Source: Porites lobata
Lineage: Eukaryota > Cnidaria > Anthozoa > Scleractinia > Poritidae
Length of the DNA: 64,000 nucleotides
Assembly: GCA_942486035.1 (NCBI GenBank)
Contig: CALNXK010000036.1
Coordinates: forward strand, 3,513,501-3,577,500
Direction: 5' to 3'
Shown here: positions 45,460 through 59,398 of the stretch, piece after piece
Layout of the letters: the number at the start of each line of letters is the position of its first letter
Numbering within the stretch: the first letter of the stretch is position 1
Made by a program: the position numbers and the translations under genes
Notes under the pieces: model-generated
Told to the model about the DNA's origin: nothing
The model's input: only the letters and a program-made list of their open reading frames with translations
The model's database searches: none

Positions 45460-48210
45460 CTGAGTACAAATTTTCCTTGAAAACAAATATGGCGGAGAAT
45501 GGGGACATGGAAGGACGATGAGTTTTTGCTCAGCTTTAAGTCTTCCCGCGCACAAATATCAAGAAAAGGTTTCTATGAACTTTTTTTAATGGACTTTTTG
45601 GACATCAGGAGGCGTGATCTATGAACAGTTCATGGGTGACTTCACTTATCGTGATTCGAGATCTCGGCAAGTTCAGTTATAATTTTCGAGCGACCATCTT
45701 GCTCTAATTCTTATATTTTTCCACTTACAGTGGTATTAAGACTCTCTTCCTTATCTTAAACACATGCTACGGGCACAATATATTGGTATGAGTCTTGCAA
45801 CAGTCATATGTGAATTTTCATTAAACCACTGATTTTCTACTTCGCTGTTCGTAAGTTTGTTTGTGTACACCGGGAGGTACAACAAATATTTATGGGCGTA
45901 AATACAGAATACAGGGCCAATTTAGTAAAAACCAGGGTAAATATTCCAATCACTTTGCTTCACATAGACTGGGTCTGTCAGTATAAGCTATTTTTAATAT
46001 CAGAAGGCTGGGAGGGGTTTACTGAACCTTCAAAACCTTCACTGGAATGTCATTGGAGTGATAATCAATAAATTTCCAACAGTAAAACCGTATTTAGTAG
46101 TTTTGTATTAGATAGTGACTTCGGTTTCAAGTATTTCCTTGAAATTGTTGGTACAAAAATTACCCATTATTTATGAATTATAATACTTGAAATGATTATA
46201 GTGGTTTAGTGTAAGAACAAGAGGCTAATTCAGTTGCTAATAAGAGTGAGTACATCAGGAAAGAGTATGCGTTGAGAAAATCCCTTAAAGGACTGAAGTA
46301 CAAGAAACAGAAAAAAGAAAACTGAATGTTTTGCAAAGTTTATAAAGAGAATCAGAAGAGGCTTGAAAAATACACAACTTAAGTTTATTGTTTGTGTAAG
46401 TTATGAATCTGATTTACAACTAAATTATACCAGGTAAAATTGATTTTTTATCAACCATCAAAAGAAGTTATTGTCAGGCTTGAGCCCTATCCTCTCAGCA
46501 GTTCTTTCTATGATACTGCCCTTAGTGTATTTGGTCTAGATGGGTATGTGCTGCTGATTTAGGGTGGTGACCATTTCACCCTTTAGAGTTTTAAACAAGG
46601 TGTCTGTTTGGGTTGTGAAGGTTGAAGAAGCAGCGGTCTATAGAGTACAGTCTATTGGTACCACCATTTCCCCCTCAAGTTTTGCCATGTTTCTAAGTTT
46701 AAAAGCTACCTTAATTCTGTATGCTAAAGGAAATGAATCAGGATTATAAATAAGGTCTCTTGGCTTATAAAGGGTAGGGAAATGTCCAATGTGTCCTACT
46801 ACCCATACTCTCTTTCAGTGTAAGCCCAGGGAGGTGATCTCACATTTTAATACCCTTTTACCACTTGTTGTAACAACAAAGTCAGTGAAGGTTTATGGTC
46901 TCTGAAAAATATTTTTGCCAGCCTCAACACAAGTTTCTTACTGTTATTGTTGACTGCAAATAATATTATCTTAATAATCATTTTACTTTTTTTTTTCCAA
47001 GGCATCGTATGGTGTTTTCAATATCCACTAGTACAAGGCAATTTTTAAGTTGAGAGGGTTTACTTTGATTTCATTAACAGTAAACTACATTTTTACACAG
47101 ACACAAACTAACCTGGCAGGTTGATGTCCAAGGGTGTAAAACATTACATGCAATTATATTGCAAAAACTGATCACAATGGCCAAAGGAAAGGCAAAAATA
47201 CAAATGTCATCATTTTTTAAATTTTATAAATTCCCTATGAAGCATATTTAGCCAGATGTAGTCCTTGTCAAAACATGCAAACTTGAACATTTATTTTTTG
47301 ACCTTAGCTAATCTTTTTTTAACCATACTCTTGTTCCAGTGGGTAGTGTAGTTTTTGGAATAAAATATTTACAATTTTTCCCTCTTTGTTTGCAACAAAA
47401 CACAATTGAATGAGGACTCAAACTCAAGGCAGTGTAGTAACTGCTTTCATGAAAAGAGAATTCCAAACACACAAAATAATTACCCTTTCATTTGCCTATA
47501 TCATTTCTTAGAATCTACCGTAAAGTTTAAATTAAGTCACACGAAGATAAGAACTTAAGCATATCAAGAGTGAAATCAATTATCTCTTCGCAAAATTTAT
47601 TTAGCTTCTTGTACATAAAAAAATACATGAACTACGAGATTTGACCATCTGCCACTCAATCATCCAAGGCAACTCTGCCAGGATAAGTTCACAATCAAGG
47701 ATGAAGAATTAAGAATCTCAATCATAATTTCTTTTCGTCTTAAAGGTGTAATGAAACCGTAAACAAGTCTGACAACTCTTCTACTTGACCAAGGCCACCG
47801 CGCTTTTTTAAATATCACGACGGATTAATTTTCAGCCTTTTACTTGAAAATATAAACTCTTCTACATACGCATTGGAGAGTTGGCCCTTCTTCTAGTCTT
47901 GTGGGTCTTCTAAACAGAAACACAGCTTGAAAGCCTGTAGTGAGCCAAAAGGTCGGGCATCGAGGAGCATGTACAATGACTGTTCACTGGTCTCATCTTA
48001 GCGTAGTAAATCGCATGTAATGATAAACGCAAGACCAGACGAAAGGAAAACGTAAGCTCCACATTACTGCGGAAAAAATCGGTTACAGCAAAGAAAGCAA
48101 TGACTAACAGGACCAAAAGCGAATTCACTTCATCACACTGTCGAGTCGCTGCGAAGACGAACTTTGTTGTTGTTCCCAGCCCGTTTCGCGCATGCTCGCT
48201 ACAGTTCTCG
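45460..48210. other. Central region of the long-TIR element
   Basis: Unique AT-rich sequence with only short frames. A minus-strand frame at 47910-48128 begins with a hydrophobic MNSLLVLLVIAFFAV, but no domain follows. No gene is claimed. Confidence 0.4.
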
Positions 48211-49350
48211 AATGATTGACAGATTTCTTAACTGGGGCGATCATGGAAAGCCGAAAAGCGGCAAGATCAAAGGCCGTTGCCAGCCCCCTCTGGGAACAGT
48301 CTTACACACGTAGCCCTCGGGGCGGTACCAGGTGAATATATCACATACCCCATCGTTCTAGGTATATAACCTTGACGTAAGCGTAGGATGTAAGACACAC
48401 TTGCGGATACGAGTAAGCATAACGTGAGATACCCAGGCGCAAAAAAATAACAGTGGCGCTGCTAATGTTGGCTCCCCTCAAAAATGAAGCGTATTAACGT
48501 GGGGTTGAAAAGTGAGATATTCGGATATCTCTATCTCTATCTTTCCAGTCCACGGACTTTCTCCTAAATTTTTCGAAAGTATTTGTTCTCTTACAAAATC
48601 CAGAATTTCGAGATTTCTTGATAGTTTTATACATACGCAGGAGCCCCGCTTATTATGAGATTCCTTTTCTTCTTTCCTAAGTTAAATCGGTCAAGAAAAA
48701 ACAGCTTTCAGTAAGTTAAAATAAGTTTTTTGAAAACGCGATCTTTGGTTTCACCGCTGAGCGTTACTGCCGGGCCAAAGTATACCGGCTTGCAATCTCC
48801 TTTAAAGAGTTGCTCGAAACTGTGGGCAAAATTTATTGCCAAGGGAAACGCACAACTGAAAAGCAGGCGGTATGCTTAGAGCTAGATCCCCTTTGCTCAA
48901 TTTCAGAGTTTCCCCTCCCCACCCAGCGTCCCCCTCCCGCCGGAGTCATTAGCGGCGCTTTTACGGGCGCGGTTCAGTCGTACTTGACATTTTCTATCAA
49001 ACTGCTCACTTTTTGTGGCTTGACATGTGCCATAACCTATGTTTTGGCAAAACGTTGCTCAGAAATGCAAAACTTGTTCGAGTTTGCCAGAACTACAGAA
49101 AATTTAAACACAAGAGGACCTCTAAAGTTATGCAGGTTTTCTAGCCCTGCTATGTCTAGTCTGAAATTTTATGAGTGTCTTCGCGCCACCCCGAATCCTG
49201 CTGCGGCCCACTAGGGGGTGGAGGGAAGGGACGGATGATATTTCAGACTACGACTTAGCGCTTTTCCCCTCTCAATGTCATTTTTCTAAGAATACAAGTA
49301 AGGAATTCATAATCGTATGTCAAAACGGGCATGATGAGAACAAGAGACTA

Positions 49351-50707
49351 CAGTGGAACCTCGATTTAACGAAGGGCCAAGGGACTAACAAAATTTCTGA
49401 GCCACCCAAGGACGATTTCCTTCTAAATTCATTGAAAACACTTTTCAATGGTGTACCCAGAGTACTTTTAGATCTCTAGAAATGCATTCTTAGCGGCTTC
49501 TAAAATTTGTTCCTGTTCGGTTATCCTAGGGGAACTTGCATTGAGTATTTTCACAATTACAAGGGCTTCAGTATTATTTTCCCCAAAATTTTAGATGCAA
49601 TTTAACGTATCACGAATGTGAGAATTTTTCTGATTCCTCTCTCAATCACATGTTTGAATCCTAACATTTTAGGTTTCCTCTTTTCTACGAAAAATTAGCC
49701 TAACCTGGGATGTAAAATGTCAAAAATTAAACTTCAGAAAATCGTAGGGAATTTTTAAGATAACCTTCGAAAATTGAACAGGAACGGAACGGTCATCTAG
49801 AAATTTTTAGGCGTCCTCAAGCTATAGAAAATTCTAGGCAATATCTACTCCTCCGAACATATATTTTACAGAACACAGTCGTTGAGTGCCCCTGAAATTT
49901 GCTCGCTATAACGAGGTTTCGTTATATCGAGGTTATTTTTCATACCGTAAATCCTCTATTAAGCCCCCCGGGGGGCTTATTTATTTCAAACCCATTTGAG
50001 GGGGAGGGGCTTAATAGAGACGGGGGGCTTAATATATTTAATTTAGAAACTATGATGGTATCGGTTCTCCATAAAGAACTAGAATACAAAGTGGAAAAGC
50101 TCAAGCACAGGAAGTTTTACGTCATGCAGCCGAGGATCATAACCAAATCCGAACTTCCAGGTGGTAAATAAACTATCCCGGATCTGCCCACACGACGTTT
50201 TACGGTCATGATTGATTGATACAGTCTTTCATTTATAAGTGAAGAATAATTAGGGGTGGGAAGCGGGTGCTTGATAGAGGGGGGGAGGGGGCTTATTTGA
50301 CAGGAGGCTTTGATATAAGTTTTACGGTATAATTTCCTCCCGGGGGGGGGGGCACTTTAGGAATCACTGGGCGGGGATGTGCCGCTGGGACCCTGGAACC
50401 CTTGACCTATACCAGAGCTAGTTCAGCTGAATTTTGCTACCCTATACTATAGTAAACTTCCAAAATCCCCATATCCTAGAGTAGCTGTTTACCCAGTCTA
50501 GATAAAATCTTCAATCAACTGATCAGTTTCCTGAAAAATGATACCCTATTCTAGACCCAAACGCTCCGATCTATATACCCTATCCTAGAGTAAACTGCTT
50601 GAAAACCATACCCTTCACAGCGGCACATACCCATATAGCCCATATGTGGCAGTACCCCCCCGGGAATTTACTATCATTCGTAGGTTCTTGATATCGCGGT
50701 TCCACGG
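49351..50707. mobile_element. Nested pogo/Tigger-like non-autonomous element
   Basis: The left end CAGTGGAACCTCGATTTAAC and the right end GATATCGCGGTTCCACGG are inverted and TA-flanked (49349-49350 and 50708-50709), as in pogo-type Tc1/mariner elements. It interrupts the right arm of the 8.2-kb element between segments that are contiguous in the left arm. It carries two further small repeats: 49944-50331 (TACCGTAAATCCTCTATTAA ends) and about 50333-50670 (G-rich ends, GTGCCGCTG inverted). Confidence 0.65.
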
Positions 50708-53700
50708 TATAAGGGCCTACCCCTATAGAGTCTCTTGACGGAAAAATATCTTTTTAGTGTTACGTTAGCAGGGTTGCTCTGGCGGATAAGTCAACGAAAC
50801 TAAATTGATTATTTACATGTTTCGCTTTTATAGCTACAGAAGGTGCCGCGTGAGTTCCTTTTTCGGAATGGTATCTGTCTCCACGGTATAACCTGGGTCT
50901 CAAAGTTCTTTGTCACGCAATCTCGTTTCGCTAAAGGCAGTAAAGGATTCGGGTTTGTTGTGAAATAATGTGAGGTAGGTTAAAATGTTTTCCTTTTTTA
51001 TAGCTATAACGATTTGGTTCATGAGAAATAAGAGCATTTGAAAGAATAGCTACCGACACTATTAGCCGTTTTGTACCTAATTATATGTAACGGCAAAAGT
51101 AAACAAATACGCACGTGAGGGAAGTGTTGTAGTCAAGAAGTTCATAGCACATTTTCGCACAATGAAATCTAAAATCGTTTTTGGTGTTTAAACTGGCAGA
51201 AAAGGGGCGAATTTTGCGCCAGAGTTTCAAGTGCTATCGAAGTTCTCGCTTGTATTCATCAACACAACTGCAAGTTCAGAGGTCGTAAATCACGCGAGTA
51301 CCGCAAATGTTTTCAGTTGTAAAAACTCGCACTTTCGATTGCCCCAGAATTTTATTTCACAGATTGATAGGGGAAGCATTGCTCTTTCTCTGGAATACCA
51401 TTTTTCTAATGAAAGCCATGTACCAGGAAGGGATTTTCGCTGTTGAAAAATGGCAAAATTGATGGTCGCGATAATGCTGATTTAGAGGGTAATTTTGAAA
51501 AAATATTAAAAAACCAGATTGAAATCTTTTGAAATAATAACAACGTTTAGGTAGAAAGGAAGGATCATAAAATTGTTTAATACAAGAAAAGTCATGGTAT
51601 TAGTTTCCGTTTCCATTCACGAAGCGAGGGTATCACGCACATTTTTCGGTGGTTTGAAGGCCTCTCGAAGGTAAAGATTTAAAAAAAAAAATTATTTTGG
51701 AACATTTTAAGTCAAACGAACTGAGTCTTGTATTTTCTAAAATAGTTTCCAAAGGGCTTTGTTGTGACAAAGTTTAGCGGATTTCGATTATTCCATCTTG
51801 CACACCTATCCGTGGTATTTACAGAAAGTCGCTCTTAAGAAGGGTAATACACCCAAAACGCTTGTTTTAAACATCGCGTAGAATGCCCGGTCACATCCGG
51901 GAATTTAGAGCCGAATTCGAGCCACGATTTGATCTTTAAAATATGGCGGAATAATAAGACTGAAGCGAATTTGAGAGTTTTTTGTCTCTGATTGTGAGTT
52001 ACTCGTAACCAAATCTCAATGGGTACAACCGGAATATTCATATAAAAAAAACCACCAAATTCAAGATCTTACCGTCGATTAATGCCAGCTTATCGGATTT
52101 CACTGGGTTTTTCGCGCTAAAAATCAACTAAAAAATCGCCATTTTTGCATGGATTTTCACTTGCGTCAGGCTGCTTGCGTAGACGTTCGGGGAAAGATTA
52201 CAACCAAAGTTTGCAGAAATCGCGAACGGTACCACCTGATATCGTGCCATCTCTCGTCTGCCTTTAAGAGTGAGTCCATGGGTGCACCAGGCAGGTGTGC
52301 TACATGCCATCTCTCCGATTTCGCTGATACTTGGCCAGTTTAAAGGGTCTACCCCAAAACTCAAAATGACAAACTGGTTTGTAGTTTGGATCTTTATGGT
52401 GGGAGATAGCCCACCCAACTGGTTTAATTAGATTTTTTACCAATAAAAGGGCATTAATAAAAGACAAAAGTAGGAAGCTCTCAGGACAACTGTTTTTAAC
52501 CTTTGACTACCAGGGTTTGTGTATATGTTGATACATCTTTAATAAATGCAAGAATATAAGTTTCAGTCAATTTGATTGACAGCTTGTCAATGACCGACCT
52601 TGAATATGGGACCACCTTTTTAGCCATTCAATTATTTGCTGATTTTGAGATCGAATATCTCTCCTTGCCAGAAAGCTGTGACAATAATTTTGTTATTCCC
52701 TGCTTAACAACCCTTTGGTCTATAATAAACATAAAAAAAAATTTCTGGGCTCTGCCTTTTTTTGGCGTCAGATGCCAATTGAAAACTACAACCAGAATAA
52801 GTTTATTTCCACTTCATCTTTCCTGTAATTCAAGGATTAACGGCTGCTTAAGTTAATAAACCGACACTTTCTAGCCTAGACTTTATTTTCTGACAGAATA
52901 AGGTAAGATCTTTGCTGTGAAGGGCTTGTTACCTGTGATTTTTTACCGCTTCGGAGATTTTAGCTTTTACTTTGGAAGAATTTGTCAAGAAAAAAAAAAA
53001 CGGCGAAGAGGCTTGTGTTTGATTTTATTAATTAAATTTAATTTTGCGTGAAATTATTCCATATTGGGTCATAGGACAAGTCAACTGCAGCTAAATCCAT
53101 TATACTATGTAGAATTTAGCGATATTTATCCCTTACGAAGAAGCACGGCTTTTAGAATTTCTGAATTTCGACCCTCGAATAAGGTTGAAAAAGCGCTCTC
53201 AGACAGGAAAGAAGTTTTGTGCTGTAGCGAAGCACAGAAAAAAAGTTTGAAAAAAATTGCTTCGATTTTAATCATTCCTCATTAAGTCCTTTTCACCCAC
53301 AAAAAATAAAGGGAAGGTTTACGGGCGATCCCAAACTCGCCGGACTGCTCTTAGGTGGACAGCCACTTAAATATGTCAAATATGCAGCGTAACACTGATG
53401 CGTTTTCATGGAAACAAGGTAGAGACAAGAGTTAGAAATTGAAAAAAGTCTCTCTTGCAAACGAGCCTTTCTTTTTTTTTTTTTTTTTAATTTTTTATTC
53501 CAAAGATGATTTGAAGAGTCAATTTATAGCTTTTTCTGACCATATAGAAAAATTCTGTGTAAAAAAATTTCAAAAACTATTACAAATAGTCATTTGGCGT
53601 AGATAACCTCTCTTTTGTAATAAAAACTGTTAACGTTATAATAATTAATTATGCCAGTTAAGCCACCGAGGTATGTGACGACTTTTGCTTACACTGAAGA

Positions 53701-53813
53701 AAGATTATACACCCGAAACACCTATTTTGTCGACCATTTCTAGAAACAATCACAGGGAAATAGGTTTTGTAGCAACATCTTGACTTTTAATTTCTTTTTA
53801 ATTTTTTTTACAG

Positions 53814-53885
53814 GCAGCTTAGTTCCAACAACATTGTGGATCTTCACGTAGGGATATTCTCCAACCTGACAAATTTGGAGTTGCT
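53814..53885 (+). CDS. LRR exon 7 (Q...EL)
   Basis: Variable codons CAG (Gln) and GAG TTG (Glu-Leu). Core, acceptor TTTTTTTACAG and donor GTAAGATG are the common forms. It is the first exon after the 8.2-kb insertion. Confidence 0.82.
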
Positions 53886-54043
53886 GTAAGATGTCTGAAT
53901 ACTTGTTAAATAACGTTTGGTTTAAACTGTTTGACATACTATCTCAAATCTCAGCAAATACTTAATGTAACTGGAGCAGTATACACAGTCTAGTGAAAAG
54001 GACATTTTTTGTGCCATTTCTTCTGAAACAAATTAATAGGAAG

Positions 54044-54344
54044 GTGAACGCATTACAATAATAATTATTTTATTCCTTTATTTATCCTCGTTAGTATTTA
54101 TAGCGCTTAATATGCTATTGGGGCAGCGCAAATGGTTGAAACAAATAATTGAAATCAAACATAATGGGGTTAAGAATTTCAACTGGCCGGAGGCAAACAG
54201 GCTGCAGCTATTTACAAGTATGGTCAAAGATTTGACATTCGGGACTACCGTGAAGAAATCCAGCTAGCGGTAAGGGCGGGACTTCTACTAGGGGCTTCCC
54301 AATTGCAAGTCCAGCGCTCTAACCGCTCGGCCACACGACCTCCT
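54044..54344 (-). mobile_element. tRNA-derived SINE, copy 7
   Basis: The B-box region is changed (GGGACTTCTACTAGGGGCTT on the + strand), so the pol III promoter is probably damaged. Copies 8 and 9 share the ACTAGGGGCTT change, marking a common lineage. Confidence 0.7.
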
Positions 54345-56337
54345 TACAACTTAAGAAGGGTAATACACCCAAAACTCTTGTTTTAAACGTCGCGTAGAAT
54401 GCCCGGTCACATCCGGGAATTTAACAGGCTAGAGCCGCATTCGAGCCACGATTTGATCTTTAAAATATGGCGGAATAATAAGACTGAAGCGAATTTGAGA
54501 GTGTTTTGTCTTTGATTGTGAGTTACTCGTAACCAAATCTCAATGGGTACAACCGGAATATTCATATAAAAAAACACCAAATTCAAGATCTTACCGTAGA
54601 TTAATGCCAGCTTATCGGATTTCACTGGGTTTTTCGCGTTAAAAACCAACTAAAAAATCGCCATTTTTGCATGGATTTTCACTTGCGTCAGGCTGCTTGC
54701 GTAGACGTTCGGGGAAAGATTACAACCAAAGTTTGCAGAAATCGCGAACGGTACCACCTGATATCGTGCCATCTCTCGTCTGCCTTTAAGAGTGAGTCCA
54801 TGGGTGCACCAGGCAGGTGTGCTACATGCCATCTCTCCGATTTCGCTGATACTTGGCCAGTTTAAAGGGTCTACCCCAAAACTCAAAATGACAAACTGGT
54901 TTGTAGTTTGGATCTTTATGGTGGGAGATAGCCCACCCAACTGGTTTAATTAGATTTTTTACCAATAAAAGGGCATTAATAAAAGACAAAAGTAGGAAGC
55001 TCTGAGAACAACTGTTTTTAACCTTTGACTACCAGGGTTTGTGTATATGTTGATACATCTTTAATAAATGCAAGAATATAAGTTTCAGTCAATTTGATTG
55101 ACAGCTTGTCAATGACCGACCTTGAATATGGGACCACCTTTTTTAGCCATTCAATTATTTGCTGATTTTGAGATCGAATATCTCTCCTTGCCAGAAAGCT
55201 GTGACAATAATTTTGTTATTCCCTGCTTAACAACCCTTTGGTCTATAATAAACATAAAAAAAAATTTCTGGGCTCTGCCTTTTTTTGGCGTCAGATGCCA
55301 ATTGAAAACTACAACCAGAATAAGTTTATTTCCACTTCATCTTTCCTGTAATTCAAGGATTAACGGCTGCTTAAGTTAATAAACCGACACTTTCTAGCCT
55401 AGACTTTATTTTCTGACAGAATAAGGTAAGATCTTTGCTGTGAAGGGCTTGTTACCTGTGATTTTTTTACCGCTTCGGAGATTTTAGCTTTTACTTTGGA
55501 AGAATTTGTCAAGGGCGAAAAAAAACGGCGAAGAGGCTTGTGTTTGATTTTATTAATTAAATTTAATTTTGCGTGAAATTATTCCATATTGGGTCATAGG
55601 ACAAGTCAACTGCAGCTAAATCCATTATACTATGTAGAATTTAGCGATATTTATCCCTTACGAAGAAGCACGGCTTTTAGAATTTCTGAATTTCGACCCT
55701 CGAATAAGGTTGAAAAAGCGCTCTCAGACAGGAAAGAAGTTTTGTGCTGTAGCGAAGCACAGAAAAAAAGTTTGAAAAAAATTGCTTCGATTTTAATCAT
55801 TCCTCATTAAGTCCTTTTCACCCACAAAAAATAAAGGGAAGGTTTACGGGCGATCCCAAACTCGCCGGACTGCTCTTAGGTGGACAGCCACTTAAATAAG
55901 TCAAATATGCAACGTAACACTGATGCGTTTTCATGGAAACAAGGTAGAGACAAGAGTTAGAAATTGAAAAAAGTCTCTCTTGCAAACGAGCCTTCCTTTT
56001 TTTTTTTTTTTTAATTTTTTATTCCAAAGATGATTTGAAGAGTCAATTTATAGCTTTGTCTGACCATATAGAAAAATTCTGTGGAACAAAATTTCAAAAA
56101 CTATTACAAATAGTCATTTGGCGTACATAACCTCTCTTTTGTAATAAAAACTGTTAACGTTATAATAATGAATTATGCCAGTTAAGCCACCGACGTATGT
56201 AACGACTTGTGCTTACACTGAAGAAAGATTATACACCCGAAACACCTATTTTGTCGACCATTTCTAGAAACAATCACAGGGAAATAGGTTTTGTAGCAAC
56301 GTCTTGACTTTTAATTTCTTTTTAATTTTTTTTACAG

Positions 56338-56409
56338 GTATCTTAGTTCCAACAACATTATGGATCTTCACGTAGGGATATTCTCCAACCTGACAAATTT
56401 GAAGGCGCT
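56338..56409 (+). CDS. LRR exon 8 (Y...KA)
   Basis: Variable codons TAT (Tyr) and AAG GCG (Lys-Ala). It carries ATG (Met) instead of GTG (Val) in NNI-M-DLH, shared only with exon 9. Splice sites as in the others. Confidence 0.82.
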
Positions 56410-56567
56410 GTAAGATGTCTGAATACTTGTTAAATAACGTTTGGTTTAAACTGTTTGACATACTATTTCAAATCTCAGCAAATACTTAATGTAACTGGAG
56501 CAGTATACACAGTCTAGTGAAAAGGACATTTTTTGTGCCATTTCTTCTGAAACAAATTAATAGGAAG

Positions 56568-56869
56568 GTGAACGCATTACAATAATAATTATTTTATTCC
56601 TTTATTTATCCTCGTTAGTATTTATGGCACTTAATATGCTATTGGGGCAGCGCAAATGGTTGAAACAAATAATTGAAATCAAACATAATGGGGTTAAGAA
56701 TTTCAACTGGCCGGAGGCAAACAGGCTGCAGCTATTTACAAGTATGGTCAAAGATTTGAATTCGGGACTACCGTGAAGAAATCCAGCTAGCGGTAAGGGC
56801 GGGACTTGTACTAGGGGCTTCCCAATTGCAAGTCCAGCGCTCTAACCGCTCGGCCACACGACCTCCTTA
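56568..56869 (-). mobile_element. tRNA-derived SINE, copy 8
   Basis: Shares the altered B-box region with copies 7 and 9; A box intact. Confidence 0.7.
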
Positions 56870-58868
56870 CAACTTAAGAAGGGTAATACACCCAAAACGC
56901 TTGTTTTAAACGTCGCGTAGAATGCCCGGTCACATCCGGGAATTTAACAGGCTAGAGCCGCATAAGAGCCACGATTTGATCTTTAAAATATGGCGGAATA
57001 ATAAGACTGAAGCGAATTTGAGAGTGTTTTGTCTTTGATTGTGAGTTACTCGTAACCAAATCTCAATGGGTACAACCGGAATATTCATATAAAAAAACAC
57101 CAAATTCAAGATCTTACCGTAGATTAATGCCAGCTTATCGGATTTCACTGGGTTTTTCGCGCTAAAAACCAACTAAAAAATCGCCATTTTTGCATGGATT
57201 TTCACTTGCGTCAGGCTGCTTGCGTAGACGTTCGGGGAAAGATTACAACCAAAGTTTGCAGAAATCGCGAACGGTACCACCTGATATCGTGCCATCTCTC
57301 GTCTGCCTTTAAGAGTGAGTCCATGGGTGCACCAGGCAGGTGTGCTACATGCCATCTCTCCGATTTCGCTGATACTTGGCCAGTTTAAAGGGTCTACCCC
57401 AAAACTCAAAATGACAAACTGGTTTGTAGTTTGGATCTTTATGGTGGGAGATAGCCCACCCAACTGGTTTAATTAGATTTTTTACCAATAAAAGGGCATT
57501 AATAAAAGACAAAAGTAGGAAGCTCTGAGAACAACTGTTTTTAACCTTTGACTACCAGGGTTTGTGTATATGTTGATACATCTTTAATAAATGCAAGAAT
57601 ATAAGTTTCAGTCAATTTGATTGACAGCTTGTCAATGACCGACCTTGAATATGGGACCACCTTTTTAGCCATTCAATTATTTGCTGATTTTGAGATCGAA
57701 TATCTCTCCTTGCCAGAAAGCTGTGACAATAATTTTGTTATTCCCTGCTTAACAACCCTTTGGTCTATAATAAACATAAAAAAAAATTTCTGGGCTCTGC
57801 CTTTTTTTGGCGTCAGATGCCAATTGAAAACTACAACCAGAATAAGTTTATTTCCACTTCATCTTTCCTGTAATTCAAGGATTAACGGCTGCTTAAGTTA
57901 ATAAACCGACACTTTCTAGCCTAGACTTTATTTTCTGACAGAATAAGGTAAGATCTTTGCTGTGAAGGGCTTGTTACCTGTGATTTTTTTACCGCTTCGG
58001 AGATTTTAGCTTTTACTTTGGAAGAATTTGTCAAGGGCGAAAAAAAACGGCGAAGAGGCTTGTGTTTGATTTTATTAATTAAATTTAATTTTGCGTGAAA
58101 TTATTCCATATTGGGTCATAGGACAAGTCAACTGCAGCTAAATCCATTATACTATGTAGAATTTAGCGATATTTATCCCTTTACGAAGAAGCACGGCTTT
58201 TTAGAATTTCTGAATTTCGACCCTCGAATAAGGTTGAAAAAAAGCGCTCTCAGACAGGAAAGAAGTTTTGTGCTGTAGCGAAGCACAGAAAAAAAGTTTG
58301 AAAAAAATTGCTTCGATTTTAATCATTCCTCATTAAGTCCTTTTCACCCACAAAAAATAAAGGGAAGGTTTACGGGCGATCCCAAACTCGCCGGACTGCT
58401 CTTAGGTGGACAGCCACTTAAATAAGTCAAATATGCAACGTAACACTGATGCGTTTTCATGGAAACAAGGTAGAGACAAGAGTTAGAAATTGAAAAAAGT
58501 CTCTCTTGCAAACGAGCCTTCCTTTTTTTTTTTTTTTTTTTTTAATTTTTTATTCCAAAGATGATTTGAAGAGTCAATTTATAGCTTTGTCTGACCATAT
58601 AGAAAAATTCTGTGGAACAAAATTTCAAAAACTATTACAAATAGTCTTTTGGCGTACATAACCTCTCTTTTGTAATAAAAACTGTTAACGTTATAATAAT
58701 TAATTATGCCAGTTAAGCCACCGAGGTATGTGACGACTTGTGCTTACACTGAAGAAAGATTATACACCCGAAACACCTATTTTGTCGACCATTTCTAGAA
58801 ACAATCACAGGGAAATAGGTTTTGTAGCAACGTCTTGACTTTTAATTTCTTTTTAATTTTTTTTACAG

Positions 58869-58940
58869 GTATCTTAGTTCCAACAACATTATGGATCTTC
58901 ACGTAGGGATATTCTCCAACCTGACAAATTTGCAGGCGCT
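58869..58940 (+). CDS. LRR exon 9 (Y...QA)
   Basis: Differs from exon 8 by a single base (AAG to CAG, Lys to Gln), and that base lies in a variable codon. This is the youngest pair and shows the direction of change in otherwise near-identical units. Confidence 0.82.
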
Positions 58941-59098
58941 GTAAGATGTCTGAATACTTGTTAAATAACGTTTGGTTTAAACTGTTTGACATACTATTTC
59001 AAATCTCAGCAAATACTTAATGTAACTGGAGCAGTATACACAGTCTAGTGAAAAGGACATTTTTTGTGCCATTTCTTCTGAAACAAATTAATAGGAAG

Positions 59099-59398
59099 GT
59101 GAACGCATTACAATAATAATTATTTTATTCCTTTATTTATCCTCGTTAGTATTTATGGCACTTAATATGCTATTGGGGCAGCGCAAATGGTTGAAACAAA
59201 TAATTGAAATCAAACATAATGGGGTTAAGAATTTCAACTGGCCGGAGGCAAACAGGCTGCAGCTATTTACAAGTATGGTCAAAGATTTGAATTCGGGACT
59301 ACCGTGAAGAAATCCAGCTAGCGGTAAGGGCGGGACTTGTACTAGGGGCTTCCCAATTGCAAGTCCAGCGCTCTAACCGCTCGGCCACACGACCTCCT
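59099..59398 (-). mobile_element. tRNA-derived SINE, copy 9
   Basis: Nearly identical to copy 8, with the same altered B box. Confidence 0.7.

Larger units (their letters stand above)
43656..51834. mobile_element. 8.2-kb element with very long terminal inverted repeats, TTAA flanks
   Basis: Both ends read inward GAGCGACTTTCTGTAAATAC and are flanked by TTAA (43652-43655 and 51835-51838). The inverted homology continues with a few mismatches for about 1.1 kb (to about 44830 and 50710). After skipping a nested element on the right it goes on to about 45460 and 48210. The 2.7-kb centre (45460-48210) is unique and has no recognisable transposase. TTAA targets are typical of piggyBac-type elements; this would be a non-autonomous or foldback member. 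The two flanks are not adjacent in an intact unit: about 1.06 kb of unit, with one LRR exon and one SINE, is absent. Confidence 0.8.

Noticed and set aside
47910..48128. Small minus-strand frame with a signal-peptide-like start
   Set aside because: There is no further domain, no splice context and no second copy to test conservation.
53740..53937. Minus-strand frames of about 65 residues repeated at each LRR exon (also 19983, 26519, 38977, 41575, 56264, 58795)
   Set aside because: They are the antisense of the LRR exon. The + strand has consensus splice sites and a proper LRR; the antisense has no known domain.
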